Positions 1-9,574 of a stretch of 64,000 nt of DNA are shown in pieces. Source of the DNA: JAAZKI01 sp012799905 (GTDB lineage: Bacteria; Verrucomicrobiota; Lentisphaeria; Oligosphaerales; Oligosphaeraceae); the NCBI GenBank assembly GCA_050949415.1, contig JBMNFR010000006.1, forward strand, positions 248,001 through 312,000, read 5' to 3'. The notes beneath the pieces are model-generated. The model was not told the origin of the DNA, did no database searches, and was given only the letters and a program-made list of their open reading frames with translations. Each line of letters opens with the position of its first letter. The stretch's first letter is position 1. Made by a program: the position numbers and the translations under genes.

Positions 1-28
1 TGACCCGCGCAAAGGCGTATTTGTGCCG

Positions 29-68
29 AAAAAACAGCTGCGCGTCCCAGCGATGCGGGGCGCGCAGC
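29..68 (-). terminator. Rho-independent terminator after the secreted glycosidase-like gene
   Basis: Perfect 8-bp stem GCTGCGCG/CGCGCAGC (37-44 with 61-68). Read on the minus strand it is followed by TGTTTTTT, the classical U-tract. It lies about 30 bp downstream of the stop of the minus-strand gene ending at 101, so it probably ends the GH2-kinase-glycosidase operon. Confidence 0.8.
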
Positions 69-100
69 TTTGCTTTTGGCGTTTTGCCGTCGGTTCGGAT

Positions 101-2089
101 TTACTTCAGCCGGAGCATAGTCACTTCCAGCGGTTCAAGTTCGAGCGTAATCGTCGTGTCAGCGATTTTCGGCGGTTTTCCGCCCAGTTCCTGACCGAGG
201 CAGGTAACGGCTTTCGGCGCGGTGAAAGTCACAGTGGCGCTTTTCTCGTTATTGGCGTTTACGGCCAGGAGCCAGGTCTCGCCGTCTTTTCCGAACAGGC
301 GGACGCCGATATCGTCGGGCGTTTCTGGCGCGGGTGTGATGGCCAAGGGCGTTTCAATGCCCAGGAGGACTTGGTCGAGGCGCTTGACATCAGCGGCCAC
401 GGCTTTCACTTCGGCCCAGCGCACATCAAAGGGGTCGCGGCGCAAGGCTCGGCCGCCGTCCTTGATCAGCTTGTCCATGCGGTGCAGGTCTGTCCAGGAA
501 TAATAGACCAGCCCGGTGGCGCCGCCAGCAATGCACATCCAGGTCATAGCCTTCAATTCTGTAGCTGTCGGCGCCCGGCAGGCGAGGACTTCTTCGTCGG
601 TCTTGCCATAGCCTTTCCAGTAGGAGGCCCAGTTGAAGGCCTGGGGAACCATCCAATTGGGGAAGCAGCTGAATGCCCCTTTCGTCGTCTTGCGGGCCCA
701 ATCCAGGGCGTGTGAGGGTGGGCGAGTGGGGATGGGATAGGGGTCCGTGCCGATGACGTCGAAACTGGGGATATAATCGCGGATTTTGTTGATTTGGTAC
801 AGCACCACCCACGTCGGCCGACCGGGGTCAAGCTGTTCCATCTGGTCGCGCCGCGCACTCAATTCATCGATCATCTTCAAAGGCAGTTCGTCATTGATAT
901 ACCAGGCGATGATGGCCGGATGGTCCTTGAAAGCCTGAACCACCGATGCAGTTCTGGCTGATGCTTCCTCCGGGGTCTTCAGTTTAGCGCGGCCGCTGTA
1001 GAAATCTTTTACGCTGTAGAGTACCTTGATGCCGGCTGCTTCGGTTTTGTCCAGAGTTTCGCGCTTGAGCTGATGATACGGCATCAGGCAGTTGAACGGG
1101 CTGTTGCGATAGATTTCCAAGTCGCTATCGCTTATCCCGCCAAAATACATGCCCAGGGGGAAGAATGGCTTTCCATCCACGATCAGGCGTCGATGGCTGT
1201 CAATATAGGACTTCCAAGCGGGCAGGGCGGTGACTCGGTGAATCGTGAGCTGCTTTGATTCGGTTTTGCCGTTGCCGGGGTTAAGCGCATCCAGCCGGAT
1301 TACGTAGTCGCCCGGCGCCAAATCAGCGGTTGGAACCACGAAGCTGATCGACGTCTCATCCGGGCCGCCCATCGGTTTGAATGATTGCAATTCCTTGCCG
1401 TCAGTCGTCAGCAGTTTAAGGGAGATGCCGGGCAGGTTCTCGGGCCGGACATCGCCTTGAGGGGTGACAGCGGCAAATACGGTCATCGGCTCGCCGGTAG
1501 TGTAGTGGCGGTAGCAGTCAGTCGTCAACACTCCCAGGAACGGCGGGATGTACTCATAGAGGAAGACATCGTCAAACCAGGCGTCGCCCGTGCTGCCTTG
1601 CCGGCAGTAGCAGGTGATGTCAAAGCGAACGGCTTCGTCTGGGATATGGCGCACATGGTCTTCCACCAGCAGCCATTCGCTATTGGTGTCCTTGACGCCG
1701 CCGGGATAGACGCCGCCCAGGAATTTGTTGTCCTTGCCCCACCATTGCACGCAAATGGTCGGGCCAGCACCCTTCATGCCGGATGATTTCACCCAGACGC
1801 CGAAATGATAGAATTTTTTCTTGTCGAGCTTGATGTTTTGGCCGCACAGCACGTATGGCTTTGGCTCTTTGTGCGAGAAATGGAGGCTGGCCTTGCCGGT
1901 TTTGGCGGTTTCGGTGCTGACCGTGTAATAGGGCGCTTGGCCGCCCCAGCCGAGAGCGCGGCCATCAGCGCCGATTTCCTCGAAGCCGGGATTGCGAACC
2001 AGGTTGACGGGCTCCTGTGCCAGCAGGGTGGCGGCAAGGAAGGCCAGGCAGGAAAATGCCAGGCCAGAGGTCAATTTGCGCAGATTCAT
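101..2089 (-). CDS. Secreted glycoside hydrolase-like protein (TIM-barrel with carbohydrate-binding-like N-terminus)
   Basis: 662 aa. A signal peptide (residues 1-24, ending near LLAQ) predicts export. Residues about 27-180 look like a galactose-binding-fold sugar-binding module (starts NLVRNPGFEE), followed by an Ig-like stretch and, from about residue 290, a TIM-barrel-like domain opening with FFPLGMYFGG. AWYINDELP carries the most likely catalytic acid; GTDPYPIPT and VPQAFNW are further conserved blocks. The same blocks occur in the gene at 50251-52203, so the two are paralogues. The ATG has a good AGGAG site 9 nt upstream. It is the last gene of a probable three-gene operon, 72 bp after the kinase, and is followed by a strong terminator. 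The substrate is unknown; a glycosidase on plant or host polysaccharide is inferred. Confidence 0.75.
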   Translation of the reverse strand: MNLRKLTSGLAFSCLAFLAATLLAQEPVNLVRNPGFEEIGADGRALGWGGQAPYYTVSTETAKTGKASLHFSHKEPKPYVLCGQNIKLDKKKFYHFGVWVKSSGMKGAGPTICVQWWGKDNKFLGGVYPGGVKDTNSEWLLVEDHVRHIPDEAVRFDITCYCRQGSTGDAWFDDVFLYEYIPPFLGVLTTDCYRHYTTGEPMTVFAAVTPQGDVRPENLPGISLKLLTTDGKELQSFKPMGGPDETSISFVVPTADLAPGDYVIRLDALNPGNGKTESKQLTIHRVTALPAWKSYIDSHRRLIVDGKPFFPLGMYFGGISDSDLEIYRNSPFNCLMPYHQLKRETLDKTEAAGIKVLYSVKDFYSGRAKLKTPEEASARTASVVQAFKDHPAIIAWYINDELPLKMIDELSARRDQMEQLDPGRPTWVVLYQINKIRDYIPSFDVIGTDPYPIPTRPPSHALDWARKTTKGAFSCFPNWMVPQAFNWASYWKGYGKTDEEVLACRAPTATELKAMTWMCIAGGATGLVYYSWTDLHRMDKLIKDGGRALRRDPFDVRWAEVKAVAADVKRLDQVLLGIETPLAITPAPETPDDIGVRLFGKDGETWLLAVNANNEKSATVTFTAPKAVTCLGQELGGKPPKIADTTITLELEPLEVTMLRLK

Positions 2090-2161
2090 GGTGCTTTTCT
2101 CCTGATGGTGGTGATAAATTACGGGTCTTGGGGAAGCGTATTTTGTTAGACTGTTGTTGTT

Positions 2162-4216
2162 TCACGGGCTGCCGAAGGGGTGCAGCAATGCCAGCAGGTG
2201 GGGATTGCCGCTGGCTTGGGCAAGCTGGAGGGGAGTGCGACCGGCACGGTTAGGGGCGTTGACGGCGGCATCGGCGTCGACTAGCATGGCGGTTAGTTCC
2301 AGGCGGCCTTGAGAGACAGCCAGATGCAGTGGGGTTTGGCCGGTTTTGCGGTCGATGACATTGACTGCGCTATTGAGCAGGATGAGGTCTCGGCAGAGCG
2401 TTTCCGCCTCTGGGCCGGGAAGCTGCATGGCGGCCAGTAGGTACTGGCCTGGTTCGTCGCCGTCGATATTTTCCAGGCCCTGGTTGATGATGGCGGCCAG
2501 CAGTCGGCTGCTGTGCTGCAAGGATTCAGCAATCGCTTCGGCAGGGATCAGGTTGAAGTCGGCAGAACGCTCCTTCAACACCTCCAGGAGGGGTGTGCGT
2601 TCTGGATTGGCCTCTGCTGGCGGCAAAAGCGTCTCCAACAGCAACGCATGATCATCTGCGTCAGGGTTGAGCAGACGGATGAGGACGGCATTGGGATTGC
2701 CGGTGCTGGCTTGGAGCGCGTCAAGCAGCTTTTGGCTTAAGTCGGCTCGGCCGGCAGCATTTTTTTCAGCGGCGGCAATCAGGGCGTCAACAGCCTGACC
2801 CAGGGCTGTGGTCGCCTCGGCTGGTCGGTCTAGGTTGGCGGCAAGAACATCTCCACGCCGGGCGTATTGCTCTTTCATGGTGAGAATCTGGGTTCTGCGG
2901 AAGATGATCTTGCGGCGCAGGGTGATTCGCGAAGCCGGCAGCAGGTTCGCCTGAGTCAGTTCGGCTTCCAGGGCGGCCAGGCGTTTCTGCGCCGTGTCCA
3001 GACGCCAGGCCAATGGCCGGTCGGCTATCGGCAGCGGGTATGACTCGATTTCGGCTTTGCCGGTTGGTTCGGCTTCCAGACTGGCTGGCGGCGCCTCTGC
3101 GTGCTGGGTCGATGGTGGCTCAGCCTCGGCCGCAGGCGGTTCGGGCTCTGGGTTTCGGCGCCAATGCCGGTACAGGGCTCTGCCGCCGTAGCCAAGGCCG
3201 CCTAATAGCGCCAGAAGCAGAATCACGGCGGCGATTTTTCGGCGCTGACGCAGGATGGCAGCGCCAGCAGCCTGGGCGAATCGGCCTAGGCCGAGGGCGA
3301 TTTGCCCGAATAGTGGATGCCGCGCCCAGACGGAATTGCGCAGGGCGTCAAGTCGCTTGAGCAGCTCAGTCGCTCCGGCTGGACGTTCCTGCGGGTCTTT
3401 GGCCATCATCTGCATCACCAGCCGACTTGTGCCCAAAGTGACTTTCGGGTTGACCTTATGCACAGGGGGCGGAGTTTCCTCCAGCACCTGGGCCATGACC
3501 TCAAAGGAATTTTCCCCGGCATACGGCTTTTCGCCAGTCAGCATATGGTACATGGTTGCGCCGAGGCTGTAGATGTCAGACTGGGTGGTGGCTTCGCGGG
3601 CGGCGCGGCATTGTTCCGGGGAGGCGTAGAATGGCGTGCCCAGAATTGAGTCCTTGAGCGTTATCTCTGGCTCGTCAGCAGCATCGTCTGGGGCACCCTT
3701 GGCTATGCCCAGGTCAGCGACCTTGACGTCGCCTTCGTAGGTGACCATGATGTTCGACGGCTTGATGTCACGGTGCACGATGTTCAGGCTTTCGGCGACT
3801 TCCAGCACTTCTGCGACCTTGGTCGCGATGATGAGGACGTTTTTTTCCTCCAGCGGTCCTTTGGTCAGCCATTCGGCGATGGTCTGCCCGTGCACGTATT
3901 CCATGGCGATGTAGTGGACCTTGTTGACCGGATCAATACCAACGTCCCAGACCTCGACGACATTGGGGTGCTTGAACTGGGTCGCCAGCTTGGCTTCGCG
4001 CAGGAAGCGTTTGCTGTGGTTTGGATTGCGGCTGGCAATGTCCGGCGGCAGGATTTTCAGGGCGCATTGCCGATTCAGCAGCGTGTGCGTCGCCAGGTAG
4101 ACTTCGCCCATGCCGCCATAGCCGATCAAGCTCTCGATGCGGTATTTCTCCACCGTGTCTCCGGGATGGAGAAATGGCTCTTCGCCTGTGTCTGGTGATG
4201 TGGGTGCGTCAGTCAT
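2162..4216 (-). CDS. Hanks-type Ser/Thr protein kinase with transmembrane helix and C-terminal ankyrin repeats
   Basis: 684 aa from the ATG at 4216. I prefer this start to a TTG at 4255, which would overlap the preceding gene and add unconserved residues. The kinase domain is complete: glycine loop GYGGMGEVYLA, the ALKIL lysine, catalytic HRDIKPSN, a DLG in place of DFG, and SPEQ. After it comes one transmembrane helix (KIAAVILLLALLGGLGYGG), then a Pro/Glu/Ala-rich linker, a helical region and two ankyrin repeats at the C-terminus (TPLHLAVSQGRLELTAMLV and the next one). Topology suggests a cytoplasmic kinase with an external ankyrin region. It starts 19 nt after the mannosidase stop and is co-directional with a glycosidase gene, so a regulatory role in polysaccharide use is plausible but unproven. 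Confidence 0.9.
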   Translation of the reverse strand: MTDAPTSPDTGEEPFLHPGDTVEKYRIESLIGYGGMGEVYLATHTLLNRQCALKILPPDIASRNPNHSKRFLREAKLATQFKHPNVVEVWDVGIDPVNKVHYIAMEYVHGQTIAEWLTKGPLEEKNVLIIATKVAEVLEVAESLNIVHRDIKPSNIMVTYEGDVKVADLGIAKGAPDDAADEPEITLKDSILGTPFYASPEQCRAAREATTQSDIYSLGATMYHMLTGEKPYAGENSFEVMAQVLEETPPPVHKVNPKVTLGTSRLVMQMMAKDPQERPAGATELLKRLDALRNSVWARHPLFGQIALGLGRFAQAAGAAILRQRRKIAAVILLLALLGGLGYGGRALYRHWRRNPEPEPPAAEAEPPSTQHAEAPPASLEAEPTGKAEIESYPLPIADRPLAWRLDTAQKRLAALEAELTQANLLPASRITLRRKIIFRRTQILTMKEQYARRGDVLAANLDRPAEATTALGQAVDALIAAAEKNAAGRADLSQKLLDALQASTGNPNAVLIRLLNPDADDHALLLETLLPPAEANPERTPLLEVLKERSADFNLIPAEAIAESLQHSSRLLAAIINQGLENIDGDEPGQYLLAAMQLPGPEAETLCRDLILLNSAVNVIDRKTGQTPLHLAVSQGRLELTAMLVDADAAVNAPNRAGRTPLQLAQASGNPHLLALLHPFGSP

Positions 4217-4235
4217 GGGGGGATTGTGGTCATGG

Positions 4236-6581
4236 TCAGTTGCTGCTCCAGTCAAACGGATTGATGCCTTGGATATGGGGCAGCCAGCGCTTGTATTGGT
4301 TTAAGGTGAAAGGCGGCGTGCCGTGGATGTAGTGATTGACGCCGCGGACACCATCGGATTCCCATTCCAGCAGATAGAGCTGCTGATCGCCGCGGCGAAC
4401 CGGTATCTTGCCGATGACGGCGTTGCTGTTAGCTGGGACGGTGAAGTCGAGGTCAAGGACCATGGTGCGGCTTTCATCGCGCATAACTCGGCAATGACCA
4501 CGACGCTCGACGCGGGAATCGTTGCAGGCGATGATCGCGCAGTGCCAGGCCTCCGGCTCACCCATAATGATGCAGAGGTCCTGGTGCACCCGCTGTAAAT
4601 AGAAATAGGCCAGTTTCTTGGTGAAATAGTAATCGACCACCGCGTCGGAGAATTGCGGCCAGCCGTCAATCATGTTCCACCACAGGATGCCGCTGGTGCG
4701 CCACTTCTGAGTCCGGAACCGCTCGACAAAGAATTTTTTTGCCTCGGCTTGGACGATTTGGGAGGCCAGGGCGAAATCGCGGAGGTTGTCCGGCTTGTCA
4801 GCGAAGACTTCGCGGATTTGCTTGGCCATCAGCTCGATGCGTGTATGGAGGTGGGAGACGCCCGGCACCGGGTCAGTGGCGTGGACAGCCCATTCCGGAT
4901 TGTCAGCCCAGGGCCATAGATGCTCCGGACTGATGAATTTTTTGATGGAGGACACGGCTGGGCAGCCATGATAGCCGATTTCGGATGCAAAGCAGGCGGT
5001 GTTGTTGGCAAAGAAAGAGCTTTTGAAATAATCGCGTGCGCCCCACAGGTGCTGTTCCGGGCCGAGGCGGTCATTGCCTTTGAGGGCCACGATGGCCGGG
5101 CTGATATAAGGCGAGCTGGGCAGGTAGGGACGCGTCGGATCAAGGCGATCAATCACCTGCGGCAGGACTTCGCGGGTAATGCGGTTGCGGGCCGGATCGC
5201 GATATTTGCCGAACCACCCCACGTAGCCGGAATCACATTCGTTGTCGCCTGCCCAGAGCGCGATGCAGGCGTGCTGGCGGCGCTCACGCACCACGATTTC
5301 GGCTTCACGGCGCATCTGTGCGAGGAAGTCCTCGTCTTGCGGATAGGCGCCGCAGGCCATGGAGAAATCTTGCCAGACCATGATGCCCTCGCGGTCGCAG
5401 ATGTCGTAGAACAGCTTGGGCTCATAGACATTGCCGCCCCAGCAGCGAACCATGTTGCAGCCCATGTCAGCAAACAGCGCCAGCATGGCTGGGATGCGCT
5501 CGGCGTCACGGCTGTGCAAAGCGTCCGCCGGAACCCAGTTTGAACCCTTGGCGAATACCGGCACGCCATTGACCAGGAAACGGAATTTACCGGGATGCTC
5601 GGGCGTGTTCAGTTCCGTGCGCTCCAAGTCAATGGTGCGGATGCCTAATTTGAGGCTGCGGGCCGCAACCACCTGGCCCTGATGCAGGATTTCGACGGTG
5701 ACGTCATAAAGGTTCGGCTCGCCATAGCCGCGCGGCCACCAGAGCCGCGGCCGCTGCACCTCGAACTGGAATTGGTTCCAAACGAACGGCATCGGTCGAG
5801 TTACGTCAAAGGAACTGTCGCCGCATTGGCCGCGCAGACGTACCTGGAAATCCTGGATGACCAGCTCGTCGGTATGGAAATGCAGCCAGACATGGAGCGC
5901 AGCGCGTTCTTCCGAGCAGGTTCTGGTGGTGATGTAAACGTCGTCAATGCCGATGTCCGGACGGTTTTCGATATAGACTGGCCGCCAGATGCCGGCGGAG
6001 ACGATTCTGGGCATAATGTCCCAGCCAAAGCAGTGAGACGGCTTGCGGAGGCGCAGCATTTCAATGCCAAAGGAATGGGCGTTCATCCAGGGTTCGGGAG
6101 CGATGTCGCGAACCGCGTTCAGGGGCGATTTGAGGCACACGAAGAGGACATTGTCCTCGCCAGGGCGGCGCAGGAGTCCGCGCAGGGATATTCGATGCGG
6201 GATCATGGCATTGTCAGTCGAGGCGATTTTTTTGCCGTTCAGCCAGATGTCAGCGATGCAATCAAGGCCTTCAAAGACCAGCTCCGGGTTTTTGAAAGCT
6301 GGTGACGGGAAATGGCGTTCATACCACCATTGATGGAATTCCAGCGGGCGCAGCTTCAAGCAGTTGTCGCCAAAAAAGGGGTCTTCGATTTCCCCGGCGG
6401 CCATCAGGTCGAGTTCCACGTTGCCGGGGACGGTGGCGGGCAGGGGAGTGAGGTCGGCTGCGATCAGGTCGTCAGGCTTGGTGATCACCTTGCTGCCTTC
6501 CAGGAAATGGCGGAGTGTCCATTCGCCGTCAAGAGATACCCTGGCGGCGCCATTGTAAAGCTGAGCAGGATTGTTGTTCAT
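4236..6581 (-). CDS. Beta-mannosidase-like glycoside hydrolase family 2
   Basis: 781 aa from the ATG at 6581, which follows an AGAAGGACG ribosome-binding site; an upstream in-frame start at 6635 adds 18 unconserved residues. Domain order is typical of GH2: N-terminal jelly-roll sugar-binding domain (SLDGEWTLRHF), immunoglobulin-like sandwich, then a TIM barrel. The acid/base Glu is in WAGDNECD (about residue 448) and the nucleophile Glu in ASEIGYHG (about 534). The WxGDNE spacing and the PGNVELDLMAAGEIEDPFFGDN block are characteristic of beta-mannosidases. No signal peptide is visible, so it probably acts in the cytoplasm on imported manno-oligosaccharides. It leads the operon with the kinase and the secreted glycosidase-like protein. 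Confidence 0.9.
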   Translation of the reverse strand: MNNNPAQLYNGAARVSLDGEWTLRHFLEGSKVITKPDDLIAADLTPLPATVPGNVELDLMAAGEIEDPFFGDNCLKLRPLEFHQWWYERHFPSPAFKNPELVFEGLDCIADIWLNGKKIASTDNAMIPHRISLRGLLRRPGEDNVLFVCLKSPLNAVRDIAPEPWMNAHSFGIEMLRLRKPSHCFGWDIMPRIVSAGIWRPVYIENRPDIGIDDVYITTRTCSEERAALHVWLHFHTDELVIQDFQVRLRGQCGDSSFDVTRPMPFVWNQFQFEVQRPRLWWPRGYGEPNLYDVTVEILHQGQVVAARSLKLGIRTIDLERTELNTPEHPGKFRFLVNGVPVFAKGSNWVPADALHSRDAERIPAMLALFADMGCNMVRCWGGNVYEPKLFYDICDREGIMVWQDFSMACGAYPQDEDFLAQMRREAEIVVRERRQHACIALWAGDNECDSGYVGWFGKYRDPARNRITREVLPQVIDRLDPTRPYLPSSPYISPAIVALKGNDRLGPEQHLWGARDYFKSSFFANNTACFASEIGYHGCPAVSSIKKFISPEHLWPWADNPEWAVHATDPVPGVSHLHTRIELMAKQIREVFADKPDNLRDFALASQIVQAEAKKFFVERFRTQKWRTSGILWWNMIDGWPQFSDAVVDYYFTKKLAYFYLQRVHQDLCIIMGEPEAWHCAIIACNDSRVERRGHCRVMRDESRTMVLDLDFTVPANSNAVIGKIPVRRGDQQLYLLEWESDGVRGVNHYIHGTPPFTLNQYKRWLPHIQGINPFDWSSN

Positions 6582-6725
6582 GGCACGTCCTTCTTGCTGA
6601 AAGTACATCCATCGGTTGCAGGCAGGCAGGGGCAAGAGGTGAATCGGAAATCAATCGCAATATAATAACATAGGCCGCGGCAACGTCAAATGCAAGCAGG
6701 CGCAAGTGCACATTCCAGGCAAGGC

Positions 6726-6795
6726 TTTTTTTAGGGGCGAGAGACGAGTTCCGGCACTAAAGTGCCGACACTGGACGGAGGCGAGGGGCGAGAGG
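6726..6795 (+). repeat. Dispersed hairpin element (AGGGGCG/GGCACTAAAGTGCC type)
   Basis: A T-run, TTTAGGGGCGAGAGACGAG, then the palindrome CGGCACTAAAGTGCCG and the tail ACTGGACGGAGGCGAGG. The same element recurs at 13512, 17112, 26315, 33518 and 35955. It occupies the 284-bp gap between the mannosidase start and the ffh stop, which holds no other gene that I can see. Confidence 0.85.
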
Positions 6796-6865
6796 AGCTT
6801 GGGATACGCTGTCCGCTGCGTCCACCCTGTCACCCTGTCCACTACGAGCGTCCTCCCAGGGGCGG

Positions 6866-8380
6866 CTACCGTTTCCGGTTTTTTTTGCGGGATTTTTGCG
6901 CCATTTTCTTTTTGGCCAGGCGTTTAGCTTGGGCGCTGCTGGCCTGGCTTGGTCGATTGCCTCCCATGCCTCCTCCCATGCCTCCGCCCATACCGCCACC
7001 CATGCCTCCCATCATGCCTCCCATGCCTCCGCCCATCATGCCTCCCAGGCCGCCTCCGCCGCCAAACAGACCGCCTAACATGGAAGGGCCGCCTTGGCCC
7101 AGCTTCTGCATGACGGCTCGCATCTGCATGAATTGCTTCAAAAGCAGGGTAATGGCATTTTGGTCTGTGCCACTGCCCTTGGCGATGCGCTGGCGTCGCG
7201 AAGCGTCTATTATTTCCGGCTGGCGTCGCTCGGCTGGGGTCATGCTGTGGATAATGCCCTCAACCGACTTAAAAGCGTTGTCGTCAATCTGCGCCCCCAT
7301 CGGGAGATTGCCCATGCCTGGCAGAAGTTTCAGCAAGGACGCCAGTCCGCCCATTTTCCGCAGCTTGTTGAGCTGGCTCAAAAAATCGTCGAATCCAAAG
7401 GTGTTTTTGCGGAGTCGTTCTTCCAGTTTTCGCGCTTCTTCCTCTTCGAACTGCTCAGCGGCTTTTTCAAACAGGCTGACGACGTCGCCCATGCCCAGAA
7501 TCCGCTGCGCCATGCGGTCAGGATGAAAGACTTCCAAATCGATTGGACGTTCTCCAACCGTGACAAATTTAATCGGCTTTCCGGTGACCTGGTGCATGGA
7601 CAGGGCTGCGCCGCCGCGCGCATCGCCGTCCAGCTTAGTCAGGATGATGCCGGTGATGCCGAGGGCGCGGTCGAAATGTTCTGCTACCGACACTGCTTCC
7701 TGGCCTAAGGCGGAATCGCCGACCAGGAGGATTTCCCGCGGTTGCACCCGCCGTTTGATCTCCACCAGCTCCTGGACCAGTTCCTCGTCGACTTGCAGTC
7801 GGCCGGCGGTGTCAAGGATCAGCACGTCCATGCCCGCCTGCTGCGCCGCTGCCCGGGCGTTGACTGCCAGGCGCGCCACGTCCTTTAATTCGCGGTCACT
7901 ATACACCGGCACGTTCAGTTCGCGGCCAAGAATCTCCAGTTGGTCAATAGCGGCTGGCCGATACACGTCACACGCTGCCAGCATGACTTTTAATTGCAGC
8001 TTATCCTTGATGTGCAGCGCCAATTTGGCGCTGGTCGTCGTCTTACCACTGCCGTGCAGACCGCACAACATGATCAGAGCCGGCGGCTTTCCGCCCACAT
8101 TGAGCGGCGCCGTGTTTTGCCCAAGCAGCTCGATCAGCTTGTCATTGACAATCTTCACCACTTGCTGGCCGGGCGTGACGCTCTTCATCACATCCGCGCC
8201 AAGAGACTGCTCGCGGACGGAGTCAATGAACGACTTCACCACTTCGTAATTGACGTCAGCCTCCAGCAAAGCGCGGCGGATTTCCGCCATCGCGTCACTG
8301 ATATTGCTCTCCGTCAACCGTCCGCGGCCAGTGAGATTACGAAAAGCCTGTTGAAAACGACTGGTGAGTTGATTGAACAT
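6866..8380 (-). CDS. ffh: Signal recognition particle protein Ffh
   Basis: 504 aa from the ATG at 8380; an upstream in-frame TTG (8401) overlaps the AAGGAG ribosome-binding site and is unlikely. Domains: N domain (MFNQLTSRFQQAFRNLTGRG), SRP GTPase G domain with GLHGSGKTTTSAKLA, DTAGRLQVDEEL and TKLDGDARGGAALS, then the Met-rich M domain that binds 4.5S RNA and signal peptides. It guides nascent membrane and secreted proteins to FtsY. After the M domain there is an unusual tail of about 60 residues composed almost only of Gly and Met, followed by a Lys/Arg-rich end. It is the last gene of an iorA-iorB-galK-ffh run and begins 24 bp after the galK stop. Confidence 0.97.
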   Translation of the reverse strand: MFNQLTSRFQQAFRNLTGRGRLTESNISDAMAEIRRALLEADVNYEVVKSFIDSVREQSLGADVMKSVTPGQQVVKIVNDKLIELLGQNTAPLNVGGKPPALIMLCGLHGSGKTTTSAKLALHIKDKLQLKVMLAACDVYRPAAIDQLEILGRELNVPVYSDRELKDVARLAVNARAAAQQAGMDVLILDTAGRLQVDEELVQELVEIKRRVQPREILLVGDSALGQEAVSVAEHFDRALGITGIILTKLDGDARGGAALSMHQVTGKPIKFVTVGERPIDLEVFHPDRMAQRILGMGDVVSLFEKAAEQFEEEEARKLEERLRKNTFGFDDFLSQLNKLRKMGGLASLLKLLPGMGNLPMGAQIDDNAFKSVEGIIHSMTPAERRQPEIIDASRRQRIAKGSGTDQNAITLLLKQFMQMRAVMQKLGQGGPSMLGGLFGGGGGLGGMMGGGMGGMMGGMGGGMGGGMGGGMGGNRPSQASSAQAKRLAKKKMAQKSRKKNRKR

Positions 8381-8404
8381 GACGCCTGGGTTCTCCTTCA
8401 AAAA

Positions 8405-9550
8405 TCACAATAATCCGGCGCCGTCAGCCGCCGTGCAAATCATGGTTTCGGCAGTCTGTCCTGATTGGCTGCGATAGCGGTCAGCAACTTCTTCGGCATA
8501 AGCCGTGGCCTGCTCCGCCTGCACCAGGTGAACCGTAATGCCGCCAAAACCGCCGCCGCTCAGGCGCGCGCCATATGCGGCCGGAAGCTCGCGCGCAATC
8601 TCGACCAGCATGTCCAACTCCCGGCTGCTGTTGGCGAAAATCTCCCGTGAACTGTCATGCGATGCGAACATCAGCTGGCCGAATTGAACGATATCGCCGC
8701 TGGCCAGAGACTCAATGCCCTGCGCAACCCGGCTGATTTCGCCGACAACGTGGCTGGCGCGGCGGTAAACTACTGGCTTCAGCTCCTTTTTTGCCGCTGC
8801 CAACTGGGCTGGGCTGACGTCCCGCAAGGCCTTGACGCCGGGGTAAACTCGCTGCAAGACCCGCACGGCTTCTTCGCAGGCTTGTCGACGCTCGTTGTAT
8901 TCATTAGTCAGATTGTGCTTGACCATGCTGTTGACCACCACAAACGCCGTTCCAGCCGGAATCGGAACATTCTCTACCTGGAGGCTGCGAAAGTCTGAAT
9001 AGACGAGACAACCGGCCTTGCCTTTCAGCGAACTGAACTGGTCTAAGAGGCCGGTCTGGGCGCCGACGTAATTGTTTTCGCAGGCCTGGCCGATGCGCGC
9101 GGCTTCCAGCCAAGGCAGTTCGACGCCCGCCAACCGGCTCAGCGCCAAGGTCATAGCCATTTCCAGAGCCGCCGAACTGCTCATTCCGGCCGCTATCGGC
9201 ACAGTGCCGAGTAGAATTGCGCGGAACGCCGGCACGGTTATGCCGCGCTGGCGCATTTCCACGATCAGGCCCTTGATATAATTCGTCCAGTCGCCTTTTT
9301 CGGGATGCTCCAGGTCATTTATATCAAATGTGCGTTCGCAGCCCGTGCCAATGTCAATCAGCGTGCAGAGTCGGCCTGGCGCCAGGCCGGCAGCCACGTG
9401 CATCGCCCGGTCCACCGCCACGCTCAGCACCGTGCCTTCATTGTAATCTGTATGGTTGCCCAGGATTTCCAACCGACCTGGAGCGCGTGTCATCACCGCT
9501 GGTGGTTGGCCAAATCGTTCGGCAAAGACGTTTTCGATGCGTTCCCGCAT
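8405..9550 (-). CDS. galK: Galactokinase
   Basis: 381 aa, the normal length of a GHMP-family galactokinase. It phosphorylates alpha-D-galactose at C1 using ATP, the first committed step of the Leloir pathway, in the cytoplasm. All three family motifs are present: the signature GRLEILGNHTDYNEG near residue 25, the phosphate-binding PIAAGMSSSAALEMA, and the C-terminal SGGGFGGITVHLV. The start has a GGAG site 8 nt upstream. It lies 24 bp after iorB and 24 bp before ffh, so it is probably co-transcribed with both. No galT or galE is in the window. Confidence 0.95.
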   Translation of the reverse strand: MRERIENVFAERFGQPPAVMTRAPGRLEILGNHTDYNEGTVLSVAVDRAMHVAAGLAPGRLCTLIDIGTGCERTFDINDLEHPEKGDWTNYIKGLIVEMRQRGITVPAFRAILLGTVPIAAGMSSSAALEMAMTLALSRLAGVELPWLEAARIGQACENNYVGAQTGLLDQFSSLKGKAGCLVYSDFRSLQVENVPIPAGTAFVVVNSMVKHNLTNEYNERRQACEEAVRVLQRVYPGVKALRDVSPAQLAAAKKELKPVVYRRASHVVGEISRVAQGIESLASGDIVQFGQLMFASHDSSREIFANSSRELDMLVEIARELPAAYGARLSGGGFGGITVHLVQAEQATAYAEEVADRYRSQSGQTAETMICTAADGAGLL

Positions 9551-9574
9551 GACGTTATCTCCTGCCTTCCCGGG

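Noticed and set aside
6762..7526. 254-codon open frame antisense to ffh
   Set aside because: Its Pro/Met-rich start is the complement of the Gly/Met tail; no independent support.
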